This document shows, piece by piece, positions 42,880-52,421 of a stretch of 55,806 nucleotides of DNA (the first letter of the stretch is position 1; each line of letters opens with the position of its first letter). The DNA lies in contig SKTU01000026.1 in assembly GCA_007122455.1 (NCBI GenBank), positions 1 to 55,806 on the forward strand. The letters are read 5' to 3'. Origin of the DNA: Haloarculaceae archaeon. GTDB lineage: Archaea; Halobacteriota; Halobacteria; Halobacteriales; Haloarculaceae. Below the pieces are notes generated by a model that did no database searches, was not told where the DNA came from, and saw only the letters and a list, made by a program, of their open reading frames with translations. The position numbers and the translations under genes were made by a program.

Positions 42880-43808
42880 ATCTGGATAAGAGATTGGTAA
42901 TATTAGTATTTGTATTGATAACAGTCATATCTGTAATGGCTACACCAGTAGTAGCAGATATGACAAATTCTAAAGAAACTAAGACAATATCAGATAGTGA
43001 TAATATAAAATACGAAATCACCGCCAATTGGGAAAATAACTCTATACATATTGAATTCACTAATGGGAATCAGCACGAAAGTAGATTTAGATATGCAATT
43101 TTTCTTAATCTAAACCGTTTCCACAGCTATAATTCGAGACTATCCAAAAACGAAACAGTTGAAAAAACCTTCGACATCTCTGAGCAGTTGAAGGCATCGA
43201 AGGAGAATCATACAATCAAAGTAAACGTAAAAGACGATAGTGCGGAGTTCACCGGTCACGACCCGATCACCGAGCAAAGGACCTCGAAGATGGAGACACC
43301 GTATATAACCAACATCTCCATCGAACCATCCACGTGGGCGGACGCGTCCGCCGAGGTGAGAGTGACCGTAATGAACCCCTCGATACACGACTACGACACT
43401 GACATAGCCGTCCACACCGATTGGACCAGAACGAGTCGGGAGATCCGATTCAGAGCGAACAGTACGAACACCGTCGAGGTGCCGATTTCGGAAGCGACGG
43501 ATGGACCGCTCGACGAGTTGACCGACGACATCAGCGGCGAGTTACGTCTCCTGTTCGGGGCCCCCGACGATCCCGCTCACGCGTTCGATCAGGCGTCGTT
43601 CGAGGGGTCGGTCGACGGAGAGACGGAGTTCGAGCGCGAGGAGTACGAACCGATCGAAAGCATCGATAGCTACGACGGTGCCGATTCGGATACGAAGCGG
43701 TTCGTCGACGAGTACGGAACGTACCTCCTCGGAGGTGGGTTCGTTCTCTTCGTCGTGCTGTTGTCGGCTAGGTTGTCGAGGGCTCGGCTTCCAGGTATTT
43801 CTCGTTGA
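42876..43808 (+). CDS. Secreted/membrane-anchored protein coupled to the PKD gene
   Basis: 310 residues. An N-terminal signal ([23 protein letters not shown], about 6-28) is followed by an extracytoplasmic domain and a C-terminal anchor helix ([18 protein letters not shown], about 283-300) with a basic tail RARLPGISR. The middle (about 135-215) looks like a beta-sandwich of the alternate-access or CARDB style ([22 protein letters not shown]). Its first 345 bases are AT-rich (14 G+C in 42961-43020 by my count), after which composition returns to normal. The ATG overlaps the upstream stop, so the two proteins are probably made together. Its 3' end overlaps moaA by 41 bases. Confidence 0.7.
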   Translation: MNLDKRLVILVFVLITVISVMATPVVADMTNSKETKTISDSDNIKYEITANWENNSIHIEFTNGNQHESRFRYAIFLNLNRFHSYNSRLSKNETVEKTFDISEQLKASKENHTIKVNVKDDSAEFTGHDPITEQRTSKMETPYITNISIEPSTWADASAEVRVTVMNPSIHDYDTDIAVHTDWTRTSREIRFRANSTNTVEVPISEATDGPLDELTDDISGELRLLFGAPDDPAHAFDQASFEGSVDGETEFEREEYEPIESIDSYDGADSDTKRFVDEYGTYLLGGGFVLFVVLLSARLSRARLPGISR

Positions 43809-44754
43809 ACACCCATTCGCCGTCCTCTTCGATCATATACTCGCCGTAGTACGGGACGCGACTGTCGACGACCTCGTGGAACGCGTCGCGGATTTCGGGC
43901 TTCGACATCTCGCCCATACTTTTCAGATCGTCGTTGCGGTTGAGACAGCCTTTCAGATATCCTTGGTGTGTTACGCGCACGCGATGGCAGTTCGCACAGA
44001 AGTTCGCGTTGCCGACCGGATCGACGATCTCGACCATCCCTCCCTCACCGTCCTGTTCGTTGACGAAGTAGCGCTTTCGGCCGTGCATCTCACGCTGTTC
44101 GATCCGGTCGGCTTGCTCCTCGAGCCAGCCGTGGACGCGTTCGATGTCGATCGCCCAGTCGGGGCGACCCGCGAGTTCCGGCATGTACTCGATGAGTTGG
44201 AGCTGAAGTCCGTCGTTTTCGGCGACGTGATCGACCATCTCGGGGACGTAACCGGCCGTTTGCTCGAAGACGACCATGTTGAGTTTGACCGGCGCCAGAC
44301 CGGCTTCGAGCGCGGCGTCGACTCCCTCAAGAACCTCTTCGTAGGCCGAGCTCTTCGTGACCTGTTTGAACGCCTCCGGTGAGAGTGCGTCCTGGGAGAC
44401 GTTCACCCGTTCGAGTCCCGCGTCGGCGAGTGCTTCGGCGCGTCCCGGCAGAAACGTCCCGTTGGTGGTGATAGACGCCTCCATGCTGTCCGGTGTCCGC
44501 CGGATGATCTCCTCGAGGTCGTCTCGAAGCATCGGTTCCCCGCCGGTGAATTTCACCTTTCGAACGTCGAACTCCTCGGCGACTTCGAGGAACCGGACGA
44601 CGTCGTCCGTCTCCATCTCGTCGTCCTGAGGCTCCATCGGCCCACGCGTGTCGCCGAGACCCTCGTTGTGGCAGTAAACACAGTCAAAATTACACCGGTC
44701 GGTGAGCGAGACGCGGACGCCGGTGATCTCCCGTCCGAAGTCGTCCACAAGCAT
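43768..44754 (-). CDS. moaA: GTP 3',8-cyclase (MoaA)
   Basis: 328 residues from the ATG at 44754 ([10 protein letters not shown]); TTTAAG on the minus strand about 27 bp upstream supports it. It is a radical SAM enzyme with CNFDCVYC (C21, C25, C28) and a second 4Fe-4S site [20 protein letters not shown]. It converts GTP to the cyclic intermediate of molybdopterin synthesis. Canonical MoaA ends in Gly-Gly; this one ends EPSTT, so the usual tail is missing. The last 41 bases overlap the convergent membrane-protein gene. The other motifs are complete. Confidence 0.92.
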   Translation of the reverse strand: MLVDDFGREITGVRVSLTDRCNFDCVYCHNEGLGDTRGPMEPQDDEMETDDVVRFLEVAEEFDVRKVKFTGGEPMLRDDLEEIIRRTPDSMEASITTNGTFLPGRAEALADAGLERVNVSQDALSPEAFKQVTKSSAYEEVLEGVDAALEAGLAPVKLNMVVFEQTAGYVPEMVDHVAENDGLQLQLIEYMPELAGRPDWAIDIERVHGWLEEQADRIEQREMHGRKRYFVNEQDGEGGMVEIVDPVGNANFCANCHRVRVTHQGYLKGCLNRNDDLKSMGEMSKPEIRDAFHEVVDSRVPYYGEYMIEEDGEWVFNEKYLEAEPSTT

Positions 44755-44897
44755 GAGAGAACCGTTCGTCCACAGGTGCTTAAATTCGATGCCATTCGTG
44801 GCCGTTGTGAAACTGTATACGATTACGTCGATCGTGAACGACGGCACCTGGACGACTGTTCACAACCCTTATCGGCGCGTCGGAGCCTACCACACGT

Positions 44898-45941
44898 ATG
44901 GACGAAGACGCCGTTCGTGAACGCCTTCGAGGCGTCGAGGATCCGGATCTAGGCGACGACATCGTCTCGCTCGGGTTGGTAAACCACATCGTTGTCGACA
45001 CCGAAGCCGTCCGCATCGACCTCGCGCTCGGAGCGCCGTATTCGCCAGCCGAGACTGAGATCGCGAACGAGGTCCGGGACGCTCTAGACGACACCGGTCT
45101 CGACATTGAGTTGAGTGCAACAGTCGACACCGGCGTGGATCCGAACGAACAGATGTTGCCGAACGTCGAAAACATCATCGCCGTCGCGTCGGGGAAGGGT
45201 GGCGTCGGAAAGTCGACGGTCGCAGTGAATCTGGCCGCCGGGCTCGCAGATATGGGTGCGCGAGTCGGGCTGTTCGACGCGGACGTCTACGGGCCGAACG
45301 TACCGCGGATGGTAAAGGCCGAGAACCGTCCGCAGGCAACTCAGTCGGAGACGATCGTTCCACCCGAACAGCACGGGATGAAGCTGATGAGTATGGACTT
45401 CCTCGTCGGCGAGGACGATCCGGTTATCTGGCGCGGCCCGATGGTGCACAAACTCCTCACGCAGTTGTGGGAGGACGTCGAGTGGGGCTCGCTGGATTAC
45501 ATGGTCGTCGACCTCCCGCCGGGAACGGGGGATACGCAGTTGACACTGCTGCAGTCGGTGCCGGTTTCCGGCGCAGTGATCGTCACGACCCCCCAGGAAG
45601 TCGCGCTCGACGACGCGCGGAAAGGGCTGCGAATGTTCGGAAAACACGACACGCCCGTGCTCGGTATCGTCGAGAACATGTCCGGATTCGCCTGTCCCGA
45701 CTGTGGCTCCGTACACCCCATATTCGGGGAAGGGGGCGGCGAAGCGTTCGCCGAGGACGTCGAGATGCCGTTCCTCGGGAAGATCCCGCTGGATCCGAGC
45801 GTTCGGGAGGGCGGCGACAGCGGGACGCCGATCGTCCTCGACGGGGAAAGCGAAACGGGGGCCGCGTTCCGCGAGTTCACCGGGCGAGTCGCCGACATGC
45901 AGGGGATCGTCCGGCGGCGACAGCACGGATCGGTGCGATGA
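44898..45941 (+). CDS. mrp: Mrp/NBP35-family Fe-S carrier ATPase
   Basis: 347 residues. An N-terminal MIP18/DUF59 domain (1-80) leads into the deviant Walker A ASGKGGVGKST (97-107), DADVYGPNVPRM and the C-terminal CPDC pair (about 260) that binds a bridging 4Fe-4S cluster. It hands Fe-S clusters to apo-proteins, which fits its divergence from moaA, an Fe-S enzyme. CTTATCG centred 27 bp before the ATG is the promoter. GTTGTGAA and TTCACAAC flank this promoter region. The next gene starts with a four-base overlap. Confidence 0.92.
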   Translation: MDEDAVRERLRGVEDPDLGDDIVSLGLVNHIVVDTEAVRIDLALGAPYSPAETEIANEVRDALDDTGLDIELSATVDTGVDPNEQMLPNVENIIAVASGKGGVGKSTVAVNLAAGLADMGARVGLFDADVYGPNVPRMVKAENRPQATQSETIVPPEQHGMKLMSMDFLVGEDDPVIWRGPMVHKLLTQLWEDVEWGSLDYMVVDLPPGTGDTQLTLLQSVPVSGAVIVTTPQEVALDDARKGLRMFGKHDTPVLGIVENMSGFACPDCGSVHPIFGEGGGEAFAEDVEMPFLGKIPLDPSVREGGDSGTPIVLDGESETGAAFREFTGRVADMQGIVRRRQHGSVR

Positions 45942-46174
45942 GCGACGACTCGAGCGATCGGTTTTCGGACGATCCACAGCGGGTCGCGTTGCTTCGGGAC
46001 GTCGCAGACGAGATCCGCGGAGAAACGTCCGAAAGCGAGCAGGTCGCGGCGATGCTCTACCGCGTGTCTGATCTGTACGATCCCGACGAGGAGACGACGC
46101 CCGAAGATATCTACTTGAACGTCCGGAACATCCTTCGAATCAAGGAACGGGGTGGACTTCCCGAACGGGATTGA
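45938..46174 (+). CDS. Small acidic protein following mrp
   Basis: 78 residues, very acidic, predicted helical, with no Cys, signal or membrane segment. The ATGA overlap with mrp shows translational coupling, so a role beside the Fe-S carrier is plausible. The central sequence DVADEIRGETSESEQVAAMLYRVSDLYDPDEETTPEDIYLNVRNILRIKERGG is conserved-looking and may be an interaction module, but I do not recognise the family. Confidence 0.7.
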   Translation: MSDDSSDRFSDDPQRVALLRDVADEIRGETSESEQVAAMLYRVSDLYDPDEETTPEDIYLNVRNILRIKERGGLPERD

Positions 46175-46230
46175 GGCGCTCTGTGGCGGCCGATCGCTAT
46201 CGGATCGCACGGGAGCGGGGTATCGTTGTG

Positions 46231-46236
46231 CTTAAG
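46231..46236 (+). promoter_or_regulatory. Promoter element of the tRNA-Ser/ribosomal operon
   Basis: CTTAAG in the context TTGTGCTTAAGTGCGG is a typical haloarchaeal TATA-like box. It lies about 85 bp before tRNA-Ser, so the transcript has a short 5' leader ahead of the tRNA. tRNA-Ser, uS13, uS4, uS11 and RpoD follow on one strand without another strong box. Confidence 0.5.
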
Positions 46237-46320
46237 TGCGGAGAGGGGGTTGATACGAACGCAATCGATGTAGGGGCACCGGTCCCGAGTCCGAGAGGGC
46301 GAAGATACACACGCACGCGA

Positions 46321-46404
46321 GTCGTGGTAGCCAAGTCTGGCCCAAGGCGCAGGGTTGCTAACTCTGTGGCGTAAGCCTCCGGGGTTCGAATCCCCGCCAC
46401 GACG
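46321..46404 (+). tRNA. tRNA-Ser (GCU anticodon)
   Basis: An 84-base tRNA. The acceptor stem GTCGTGG (46321-46327) pairs with CCACGAC (46397-46403), followed by discriminator G. The anticodon is GCT at 46357-46359 in the loop TTGCTAA. The variable arm is long, as in class II serine tRNAs, and the T-arm is GGGGTTCGAATCCCC. It reads AGC and AGU. It is 16 bases before uS13. Confidence 0.95.
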
Positions 46405-46419
46405 CTAACAGACCAACAC

Positions 46420-46932
46420 ATGAGCGCAGAAGAACCCACCGCGGACGAGGACGAGGACGAGGACATCCAGTACTTCGTCCGCATCGGACGGACCGACCTC
46501 GACGGGACGAAAAGCGTCGAGCGGGCGCTGACCGAGATGAACGGAATCGGTTACCGTGCCGCTCGCATCATCGCCAATAAGGCCGGCGTCGATCGCCGGG
46601 AAGTGATCGGTAAACTCGATCAGGAGATCATCGACGAGATCGTCAGTCTCGTCGAAGGTTACGCCGACGAAGTCCCCGAGTGGCTCACGAACCACCAGAA
46701 CGACTTCTTCACCGGTGAGACGACCCACGAGATCGGAAACGATCTCGAGATGTCCCGGCGACAGGACATCAACCGCATGCAGAAGATCGACTCGTACAAA
46801 GGGATTCGCCACCAGCGTGGCCAGAAGGTTCGCGGCCAGCGGACGAAATCCACCGGCCGGACCGAAGGCACGATCGGCGTCAACATCGAGGCGATCAAGG
46901 AAGAACAGGCCGAAGCGGAGGACGACGAATAA
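46420..46932 (+). CDS. rpsM: 30S ribosomal protein uS13
   Basis: 170 residues. An acidic N-terminal extension (MSAEEPTADEDEDEDIQY) precedes the core: RIGRTDLDGTKSVERALTEMNGIGYRAARI, then the C-terminal basic stretch GIRHQRGQKVRGQRTKSTGRT, which contacts the 30S head and tRNA. The stop overlaps the next start by one base (TAATG). It is first in the gene order uS13-uS4-uS11-RpoD that is conserved across archaea. Confidence 0.97.
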   Translation: MSAEEPTADEDEDEDIQYFVRIGRTDLDGTKSVERALTEMNGIGYRAARIIANKAGVDRREVIGKLDQEIIDEIVSLVEGYADEVPEWLTNHQNDFFTGETTHEIGNDLEMSRRQDINRMQKIDSYKGIRHQRGQKVRGQRTKSTGRTEGTIGVNIEAIKEEQAEAEDDE

Positions 46933-47456
46933 TGCCGCTGGGAAGCAACACCAAGCTCTACGAGACGCCGAACCACCCCTTCCAGGGTGAACGTATCGCC
47001 GAGGAAAGCGATCTCCTCTCCCGATACGGCCTCGCCAACAAGGAAGAGCTGTGGCGGGCACAGTCGGAGCTTCGCGGCTATCGGCGGGAGGCTCGCCGGC
47101 TGCTCGGCGAAGCGCAGGGTGACTCGGAGGCGGCCGCCGAAGCCGGCGCCGGGTTCCTCGCTCGACTCCGTCGGATCGGTGTTCTCGGTGAGGGGGACGG
47201 ACTCGACGACGTCCTCTCCCTCGACGTCACCGACGTGCTCGAACGGCGGCTACAGACGGTGACCTACCGAAAGGGCCTCGCCAACACGCCGAAGCAGGCC
47301 CGTCAGTTCATCGTCCACGGACACGTGACCGTCAACGAGGCGCGAGTCACCGAACCGTCCTACAAGGTCGACGTGGCCGATGAGGGATCGATCGGATTCG
47401 AAGAGGCGAGTCCGCTTTCGGACGAACTCCACCCGGAGCGCGCGGAGGGTCAGTAA
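46932..47456 (+). CDS. rpsD: 30S ribosomal protein uS4
   Basis: 174 residues. The S4 RNA-binding domain lies at about 104-160, in [45 protein letters not shown]. The N-terminal half contains [35 protein letters not shown], typical of archaeal uS4. It nucleates assembly of the 30S body. It starts one base within the uS13 stop codon, so the two are coupled. Confidence 0.97.
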   Translation: MPLGSNTKLYETPNHPFQGERIAEESDLLSRYGLANKEELWRAQSELRGYRREARRLLGEAQGDSEAAAEAGAGFLARLRRIGVLGEGDGLDDVLSLDVTDVLERRLQTVTYRKGLANTPKQARQFIVHGHVTVNEARVTEPSYKVDVADEGSIGFEEASPLSDELHPERAEGQ

Positions 47457-47457
47457 G

Positions 47458-47841
47458 ATGGCAGACGACACCACATGGGGCATCGCACACGTGTATGCCT
47501 CGTTCAACAATACGATCATTACGGTAACGGATCTGACCGGCGCCGAGACGATCACCAAATCGTCCGGCGGGACGGTCGTGAAACAGAACCGCGACGAAGC
47601 GTCGCCGTACGCGGCGATGCAGATGGCCGAAGTCGTCGCCGAGGAGGTACAGTCGGCGGGCATCGACGGTCTACACGTTCGCGTTCGCGGACCCGGTGGG
47701 AATCTCCAGAAAAACACCGGACCGGGTGCACAGGCGACGATCCGAGCGCTCGCACGCGCGGGAATCGAGATCGGTCGCATCGAGGACGTGACCCCGATCC
47801 CGCACGACGGAACTCGCGCCCCGAAGAACGCCGGATTCTAA
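47458..47841 (+). CDS. rpsK: 30S ribosomal protein uS11
   Basis: 127 residues from the ATG at 47458 ([20 protein letters not shown]). The conserved core is [37 protein letters not shown], and the C-terminus [26 protein letters not shown] is typical. The basic tail lies in the 30S platform near the Shine-Dalgarno helix. The stop of uS4 precedes it by one base. Confidence 0.97.
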   Translation: MADDTTWGIAHVYASFNNTIITVTDLTGAETITKSSGGTVVKQNRDEASPYAAMQMAEVVAEEVQSAGIDGLHVRVRGPGGNLQKNTGPGAQATIRALARAGIEIGRIEDVTPIPHDGTRAPKNAGF

Positions 47842-47842
47842 C

Positions 47843-48586
47843 ATGAGTGAGGAATACGAGGTAACGTTCATCGACCGCGACGACAGGAGCGCGACGTTCC
47901 TCGTCCGCGGGGTCACGCCCGCCTTCGCGAACGGTCTCCGCCGGGCGATGATCGCCGACGTCCCGACGCTCTCGATCGACACGGTCCGCGTGATCGAGAA
48001 CTCGTCGGTGATGTTCGACGAGCAGATCGGGCTCCGGCTCGGACTGATCCCGCTGACGACGCCCGACGACCTGGAGGAGGGCGACGAGGTCACTCTGGCA
48101 ATCGACGTCGAGGGACCGGACACGGCCTACTCCGGCGATCTGGTTTCCAGCGACGAGAAGGTCAAACCCGCCGAGGAGAACGTTCCGATCATCGAGCTCA
48201 AGGAGAACCAGCGGCTCGAAGTCGAAGCCGATGCCGTCGTCGGCTACGGCAAAGATCACGCGAAATACCAGGGCGGAGTCGCCGTCGGCTACCGACACCT
48301 ACAGCGGGTCGAGGTCGTCGGCGAAACGGGCGAGTTCGAGAACGACGAACCGAACATCGTCCGTGGCGTGATCGAAGAGGACGGCGAGCTGATCCGGACG
48401 GAGACGTTCGGGAACGATCTCTCCGAGCGGTATCCGGGGAAGGAACTCGTCGTCGAGGACGTCCCGAACGCGTTCGTCTTCAACGTGGAGACGGACGGAT
48501 CGATGACTGTCGAAGATCTCGTTGTCGGGGCCGCGGAATCCGTCGGCGCCCGAGCGAACGAGCTTCGATCCGCGATTCAACTGTAA
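47843..48586 (+). CDS. rpoD: DNA-directed RNA polymerase subunit D (Rpo3)
   Basis: 247 residues, the archaeal counterpart of bacterial alpha and eukaryotic Rpb3. The dimerisation domain opens with [39 protein letters not shown]. The second domain contains the insert (about 150-190). It has no Cys at all, so the Fe-S cluster found in some archaeal D subunits is absent here. It assembles the polymerase core with subunit L and with N, encoded downstream in this window. Confidence 0.96.
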   Translation: MSEEYEVTFIDRDDRSATFLVRGVTPAFANGLRRAMIADVPTLSIDTVRVIENSSVMFDEQIGLRLGLIPLTTPDDLEEGDEVTLAIDVEGPDTAYSGDLVSSDEKVKPAEENVPIIELKENQRLEVEADAVVGYGKDHAKYQGGVAVGYRHLQRVEVVGETGEFENDEPNIVRGVIEEDGELIRTETFGNDLSERYPGKELVVEDVPNAFVFNVETDGSMTVEDLVVGAAESVGARANELRSAIQL

Positions 48587-48703
48587 CAATGCAACAGACC
48601 CCCACCACCGCGTCCGCCCGTGGAACGACGAGCTCCGCGGCCGGGCCGCCGGACGGCGACAGCGTCGCGCGTTCGGCGGCTCGAACTGAACGGACCGAAA
48701 GGT

Positions 48704-48711
48704 GCTTTAGT
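48704..48711 (+). promoter_or_regulatory. Promoter element of tRNA-Leu/eL18 operon
   Basis: GCTTTAGT lies 26-33 bp before the first base of tRNA-Leu, in the 150-bp spacer after RpoD. The spacer holds no gene that I can support. The element probably drives tRNA-Leu and the eL18-uL13-uS9-RpoN-RpoK-enolase-uS2 genes. Confidence 0.5.
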
Positions 48712-48736
48712 GGGGGTCGAGAAACTCGAACTGCGA

Positions 48737-48821
48737 GCAGGGATAGCCAAGTCAGGCCAACGGCGCAGCGTTCAGGGCGCTGTCCTGTAGAGGTCCGCAG
48801 GTTCAAATCCTGCTCCCTGCA
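48737..48821 (+). tRNA. tRNA-Leu (CAG anticodon)
   Basis: An 85-base class II tRNA. The acceptor GCAGGGA (48737-48743) pairs with TCCCTGC (48814-48820), then discriminator A. The anticodon CAG is at 48773-48775 in the loop TTCAGGG. A long variable arm is present, and the T-arm is GCAGGTTCAAATCCTGC. It reads CUG leucine codons. eL18 starts 25 bases downstream. Confidence 0.95.
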
Positions 48822-48845
48822 TCCATTTCTCAGGAGTGATACCCG

Positions 48846-49199
48846 ATGAGTAGCAAGACGAACCCGAGGCTTTCCAGTCTCATCGCCGATCTGAAGTCGA
48901 CCGCACGCAACGGCGGCGGCGACGTCTGGGGTGATGTAGCCGAGCGCCTCGAGAAACCCCGGAGCACGCACGCGGAAGTTAATTTGGGCCGAATCGATCG
49001 GTACGCCAGATCCGACGAAACCGTGATCGTGCCGGGAAAGGTGCTCGGTTCCGGTGCCCTCCGAAAGGAAGTCACCGTTGCCGCAGTCGACTTCTCGTCG
49101 ACTGCCCGGACGAAGATCGACCAGGTAGGCGATGCGATTGAACTTGAACAGATACTCGAAGAGAACCCCGACGGATCCAACGTGCGGGTGATTCGATGA
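48846..49199 (+). CDS. rpl18e: 50S ribosomal protein eL18
   Basis: 117 residues. [37 protein letters not shown] is the family start, and [29 protein letters not shown] is the core. It binds the 50S subunit and resembles bacterial L15 in fold. It is the first protein gene after tRNA-Leu, with uL13 following by a four-base overlap (ATGA). Confidence 0.96.
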   Translation: MSSKTNPRLSSLIADLKSTARNGGGDVWGDVAERLEKPRSTHAEVNLGRIDRYARSDETVIVPGKVLGSGALRKEVTVAAVDFSSTARTKIDQVGDAIELEQILEENPDGSNVRVIR

Positions 49200-49630
49200 G
49201 CTACGCCGAATTCGACGCCGACGTCGTCATCGACGCGAGGGATTGCATCCTCGGCCGCGTCGCCTCACAGGTCGCAGAGCGCGCCCTCGAGGGCGAACGC
49301 GTCGCCGTGGTCAACGCCGAGCGTGCGGTGATAACTGGCAACGAGGACGACGTGATGAAGACGTTCCGGAAGCGAACCGACGTCGGTTCCGACCGGGGTC
49401 CGTACTACCCCAAGCGGCCAGACCGGATCTTCAAGCGAGCGATTCGGGGCATGCTGCCGTACAAGCAGACCCGCGGCCGCGAAGCGTTCGAGAACGTCCG
49501 CGTCTACGTGGGGAACCCCTACGGCGACGCCGAGGTCCTCGACGGAACGTCGCTGGATCGGCTGTCGAACATCAAGTTCCTCTCGCTGGGCGATGTCAGC
49601 GAGGATCTGGGTGCTAACGTTACATGGTAA
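49196..49630 (+). CDS. rplM: 50S ribosomal protein uL13
   Basis: 144 residues: [41 protein letters not shown] is the conserved N-terminus. [50 protein letters not shown] carries the GMLPYKQ rRNA-binding loop. It is an early-assembly large-subunit protein. It overlaps eL18 by four bases and uS9 by seven bases, giving tight coupling. Confidence 0.96.
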   Translation: MSYAEFDADVVIDARDCILGRVASQVAERALEGERVAVVNAERAVITGNEDDVMKTFRKRTDVGSDRGPYYPKRPDRIFKRAIRGMLPYKQTRGREAFENVRVYVGNPYGDAEVLDGTSLDRLSNIKFLSLGDVSEDLGANVTW

Positions 49631-50022
49631 CCAACACTTCCGGAAAGAAGAAGACGGCTGTCGCCCGCGCGACGGTGCGCGACGGTGACGGCCGAGTGCG
49701 GATCAACGCCCAGCCGGTCGAACTCGTCGAACCCGAACAGGCGCGACTGAAGATGCTGGAACCGTTCCGCATCGCCGAAGCGGAGCTCCGCGAGGAGATC
49801 GACGTGGACGTGACCGTCTCCGGTGGCGGGTTCGCCGGACAGGCCGACGCGGTTCGCACCGCGATCGCCCGCGGTCTCGTCGAACACACCAACGACGCCG
49901 AACTGCGCGACGCCTACATGTCGTTCGACCGCTCGCTACTGGTCAACGACGTGCGGCAGTCCGAACCGAAAAAGTGGGGCGGACCCGGTGCACGAGCCCG
50001 CTACCAGAAATCCTACCGGTGA
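49624..50022 (+). CDS. rpsI: 30S ribosomal protein uS9
   Basis: 132 residues: [44 protein letters not shown] at the start, [20 protein letters not shown] in the middle, and the basic tail [14 protein letters not shown], whose last Arg contacts P-site tRNA. It starts inside the 3' end of uL13. RpoN follows after 12 bases that contain GAGGTGAT, a clear ribosome-binding site. Confidence 0.97.
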   Translation: MVTNTSGKKKTAVARATVRDGDGRVRINAQPVELVEPEQARLKMLEPFRIAEAELREEIDVDVTVSGGGFAGQADAVRTAIARGLVEHTNDAELRDAYMSFDRSLLVNDVRQSEPKKWGGPGARARYQKSYR

Positions 50023-50034
50023 GGTGATTCACGC

Positions 50035-50229
50035 ATGATGGTACCGGTCCGGTGTTTCACGTGCGGAAAGGTCGTCGGCGAGCACTGGGAGGAGTTCAAA
50101 GCTCGCGCCCGAGAGGGTGAAGAGGATCCTGCCGAGGTGCTCGACGAGCTCGGAATCGAACGGCACTGCTGTCGTCGAATGCTCGTCTCACACAAGGACC
50201 TCGTCGATATCGTCTCCCCCTACCAATGA
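50035..50229 (+). CDS. rpoN: DNA-directed RNA polymerase subunit N (Rpo10)
   Basis: 64 residues if read from the first of two Met codons ([12 protein letters not shown]). Zinc ligands are the CFTC pair (C7 and C10) and the HCCRRM pair near 44-46, the RPB10-type atypical zinc bundle. It stabilises the Rpo3/Rpo11 part of the polymerase. GAGGTGAT sits about eight bases before the start. Its stop overlaps the RpoK start by four bases (ATGA). Confidence 0.95.
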   Translation: MMVPVRCFTCGKVVGEHWEEFKARAREGEEDPAEVLDELGIERHCCRRMLVSHKDLVDIVSPYQ

Positions 50230-50399
50230 AGGGTGCAAACCGCTACGAGAAGGCGCGAATCCTCGGTGCGAGAGCCCTGCAGGTGTCCTACGGGGCGCCC
50301 GTACTGATCGACACGAATCAGACGGAGCCGATCCTCGTCGCCGCGGAGGAGTACGACGCCGGCGTCTTGCCCTTCACGGTCCGCCGGGGTGAGAGATGA
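50226..50399 (+). CDS. rpoK: DNA-directed RNA polymerase subunit K (Rpo6)
   Basis: 57 residues, read directly: [20 protein letters not shown], then [37 protein letters not shown]. This is the RPB6/omega core with the conserved [15 protein letters not shown] helix and PVxI region. It is short because the acidic N-terminal extension of eukaryotic RPB6 is missing. It overlaps RpoN by four bases at its start and enolase by four bases at its end. Confidence 0.95.
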   Translation: MKGANRYEKARILGARALQVSYGAPVLIDTNQTEPILVAAEEYDAGVLPFTVRRGER

Positions 50400-51592
50400 C
50401 GCTCGTCACCGAGGTGCGACTTCGGCGAATCCTCGACAGTCGGGGGAATCCGACTGTGGAGGCGGAAGTTCGGACCGAACGCGGAGGATTCGGACGCGGT
50501 GCGGCACCCTCCGGCGCCTCTACGGGACAGTACGAGGCGATCGAACTACCGGCCGAGGAGGCGATCGCGAAGGCGCGCGAACTCGCAGTCCCTCGACTCG
50601 AGGGGCAGGTGTACGCCGGCGATCAGCGAGGTATCGACAACACGCTCCGCGGCGTCGACGGAACGGGGGACTTCTCGGAGATCGGCGCCAACAGCGCGGT
50701 CGCCATCTCGATGGCCGCTTCGAAGGCAGCCGCCGATACGCTCGGCGTGCCGCTGTATCAACACCTCGGTGGCAGTTTCCGCGGTCGATCGTTCCCGATC
50801 CCGCTCGGCAACGTCATCGGCGGCGGCGAACACGCCGCCGACGCGACACACATCCAGGAATTCCTCTCCGCCCCGGTCGGTGCGCCCTCGGTGGCGGACG
50901 CCGTCTTCGCGAACGCCGCGGTTCACGGACGAGTCAGCGAACTCCTCTCCGACCGCGGCGTCGGCGCAGCCAAAGGCGACGAAGGGGCGTGGGCACCGTC
51001 GATCGACGACGCCGAGGCGTTCGAGATCGTGGACGAAGCGATCGACGACGTCGAATCCGACGTCGGCTTCGAGATCCGGATGGGCCTGGACGTCGCCGGC
51101 GCGGAACTGTACGACGACGGCGCCTACCACTACGGCTCGGAGTCGCGGACGACCGACGAGCAGATAGCGTACATCGCCGATCTGGTCGGCGAATACGAAC
51201 TCGTCTACGTCGAGGATCCGCTCGACGAGGACGATTACGACGGCTTCGCGGAACTCACCGCACGGGTGGGCGAGGAAACGCTGGTCTGTGGCGACGACCT
51301 GTTCGTCACCAACACCGAACGGCTGGAACGCGGAATCGAGATCGGTGCGGCCAACAGCATTCTCGTGAAGCCGAACCAGATCGGGACGTTGACGGAAGCG
51401 TTCGACGCGATCGAACTCGCCGTCAGAAACGGATACGATCCCGTCGTCTCCCACCGAAGCGGTGAAACGGAGGACACGACGATCGCACACCTCGCCGTCG
51501 CGACTGACGCCCCGTTCATCAAGACGGGAGCGGTCGGCGGCGAGCGCACCGCCAAGCTGAACGAACTCATCCGAATCGAGGCAAACGCATGA
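50396..51592 (+). CDS. eno: Enolase
   Basis: 398 residues. The N-terminal domain has [16 protein letters not shown] and the flexible loop [11 protein letters not shown]. The barrel contains [12 protein letters not shown], the metal ligands in [21 protein letters not shown] and [10 protein letters not shown], the catalytic Lys in [10 protein letters not shown], and [18 protein letters not shown]. It interconverts 2-phosphoglycerate and phosphoenolpyruvate. Location between RpoK and uS2 is the usual archaeal arrangement. The start overlaps rpoK by four bases; the stop overlaps uS2 by four bases. Confidence 0.97.
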   Translation: MTLVTEVRLRRILDSRGNPTVEAEVRTERGGFGRGAAPSGASTGQYEAIELPAEEAIAKARELAVPRLEGQVYAGDQRGIDNTLRGVDGTGDFSEIGANSAVAISMAASKAAADTLGVPLYQHLGGSFRGRSFPIPLGNVIGGGEHAADATHIQEFLSAPVGAPSVADAVFANAAVHGRVSELLSDRGVGAAKGDEGAWAPSIDDAEAFEIVDEAIDDVESDVGFEIRMGLDVAGAELYDDGAYHYGSESRTTDEQIAYIADLVGEYELVYVEDPLDEDDYDGFAELTARVGEETLVCGDDLFVTNTERLERGIEIGAANSILVKPNQIGTLTEAFDAIELAVRNGYDPVVSHRSGETEDTTIAHLAVATDAPFIKTGAVGGERTAKLNELIRIEANA

Positions 51593-52401
51593 GCGACAAC
51601 GAAGAGGGATTGGACGCCGAGGAACTCGACGAGGAACTCGAGGAGCTCGAAGACGAGCTCGAAGAGGAACTCGAAGAGACCGAACCGGTCGACGATCCTA
51701 CCGACGACGAAGAGGTCGCCGAGGCAGCCACCGAGGCAGCCGAGGTAGAAGAAACCGAAGCAGCGGAAGCGGACACCGAGGAACCGCCGGTGCTCGACGA
51801 GGACGTCATGCCGGACGACGAGGCGGACCTCCTCATCCCGGTCGAGGATTACCTCGCAGCCGGGGTCCACATCGGGACCCAACAGAAGACGAAGTCCATG
51901 GAGCGGTTCATCCACCGCGTTCGAACCGACGGGCTCTACGTGCTGGACGTCTCCCAGACGGACAATCGGATCCGAACAGCGTCGTCGTTCCTCGCGAACT
52001 ACAGTCCCGAACAGATCCTCGTCGCCTCGAGCCGCCAGTACGGTCGGTTCCCCGCCGAGAAGTTCGCCGAGGCGGTCGGCGCCCGTGCCCGCACGGGACG
52101 GTTCATCCCGGGAACGCTGACGAACCCCGACTACGCCGGCTACATCGAGCCGGACGTCGTCGTGGTGACCGACCCGATCGGCGACGCTCAGGCGGTCAAG
52201 GAAGCGATCACGGTCGGTATCCCCGTAATCGCGATGTGTGACTCGAACAACACCACGTCGAACGTCGACCTGGTCGTTCCGACGAACAACAAGGGACGAA
52301 AGGCACTTAGCGTCGTCTACTGGCTGCTCGCAAACGAGACGCTCGATCGCCGCGGCGCCGAGCCGGCGTACGCGCTCAGCGATTTCGAAACCGAGCTGTA
52401 G
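51589..52401 (+). CDS. rpsB: 30S ribosomal protein uS2
   Basis: 270 residues. An unusually acidic N-terminal extension of about 70 residues, built from E-L-E-E and E-A-A-E type repeats, precedes the core. The core opens with [40 protein letters not shown] and contains [23 protein letters not shown] and [24 protein letters not shown]. It is the last gene of the ribosomal/polymerase/enolase cluster. The extension is typical of haloarchaea but long here, and its repeats could vary between strains. Confidence 0.96.
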   Translation: MSDNEEGLDAEELDEELEELEDELEEELEETEPVDDPTDDEEVAEAATEAAEVEETEAAEADTEEPPVLDEDVMPDDEADLLIPVEDYLAAGVHIGTQQKTKSMERFIHRVRTDGLYVLDVSQTDNRIRTASSFLANYSPEQILVASSRQYGRFPAEKFAEAVGARARTGRFIPGTLTNPDYAGYIEPDVVVVTDPIGDAQAVKEAITVGIPVIAMCDSNNTTSNVDLVVPTNNKGRKALSVVYWLLANETLDRRGAEPAYALSDFETEL

Positions 52402-52421
52402 TTCGATTCGATCATTCGGAT

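Noticed and set aside
48589-48849. An 86-codon frame after rpoD
   Set aside because: It runs straight through tRNA-Leu and its codons are not protein-like.
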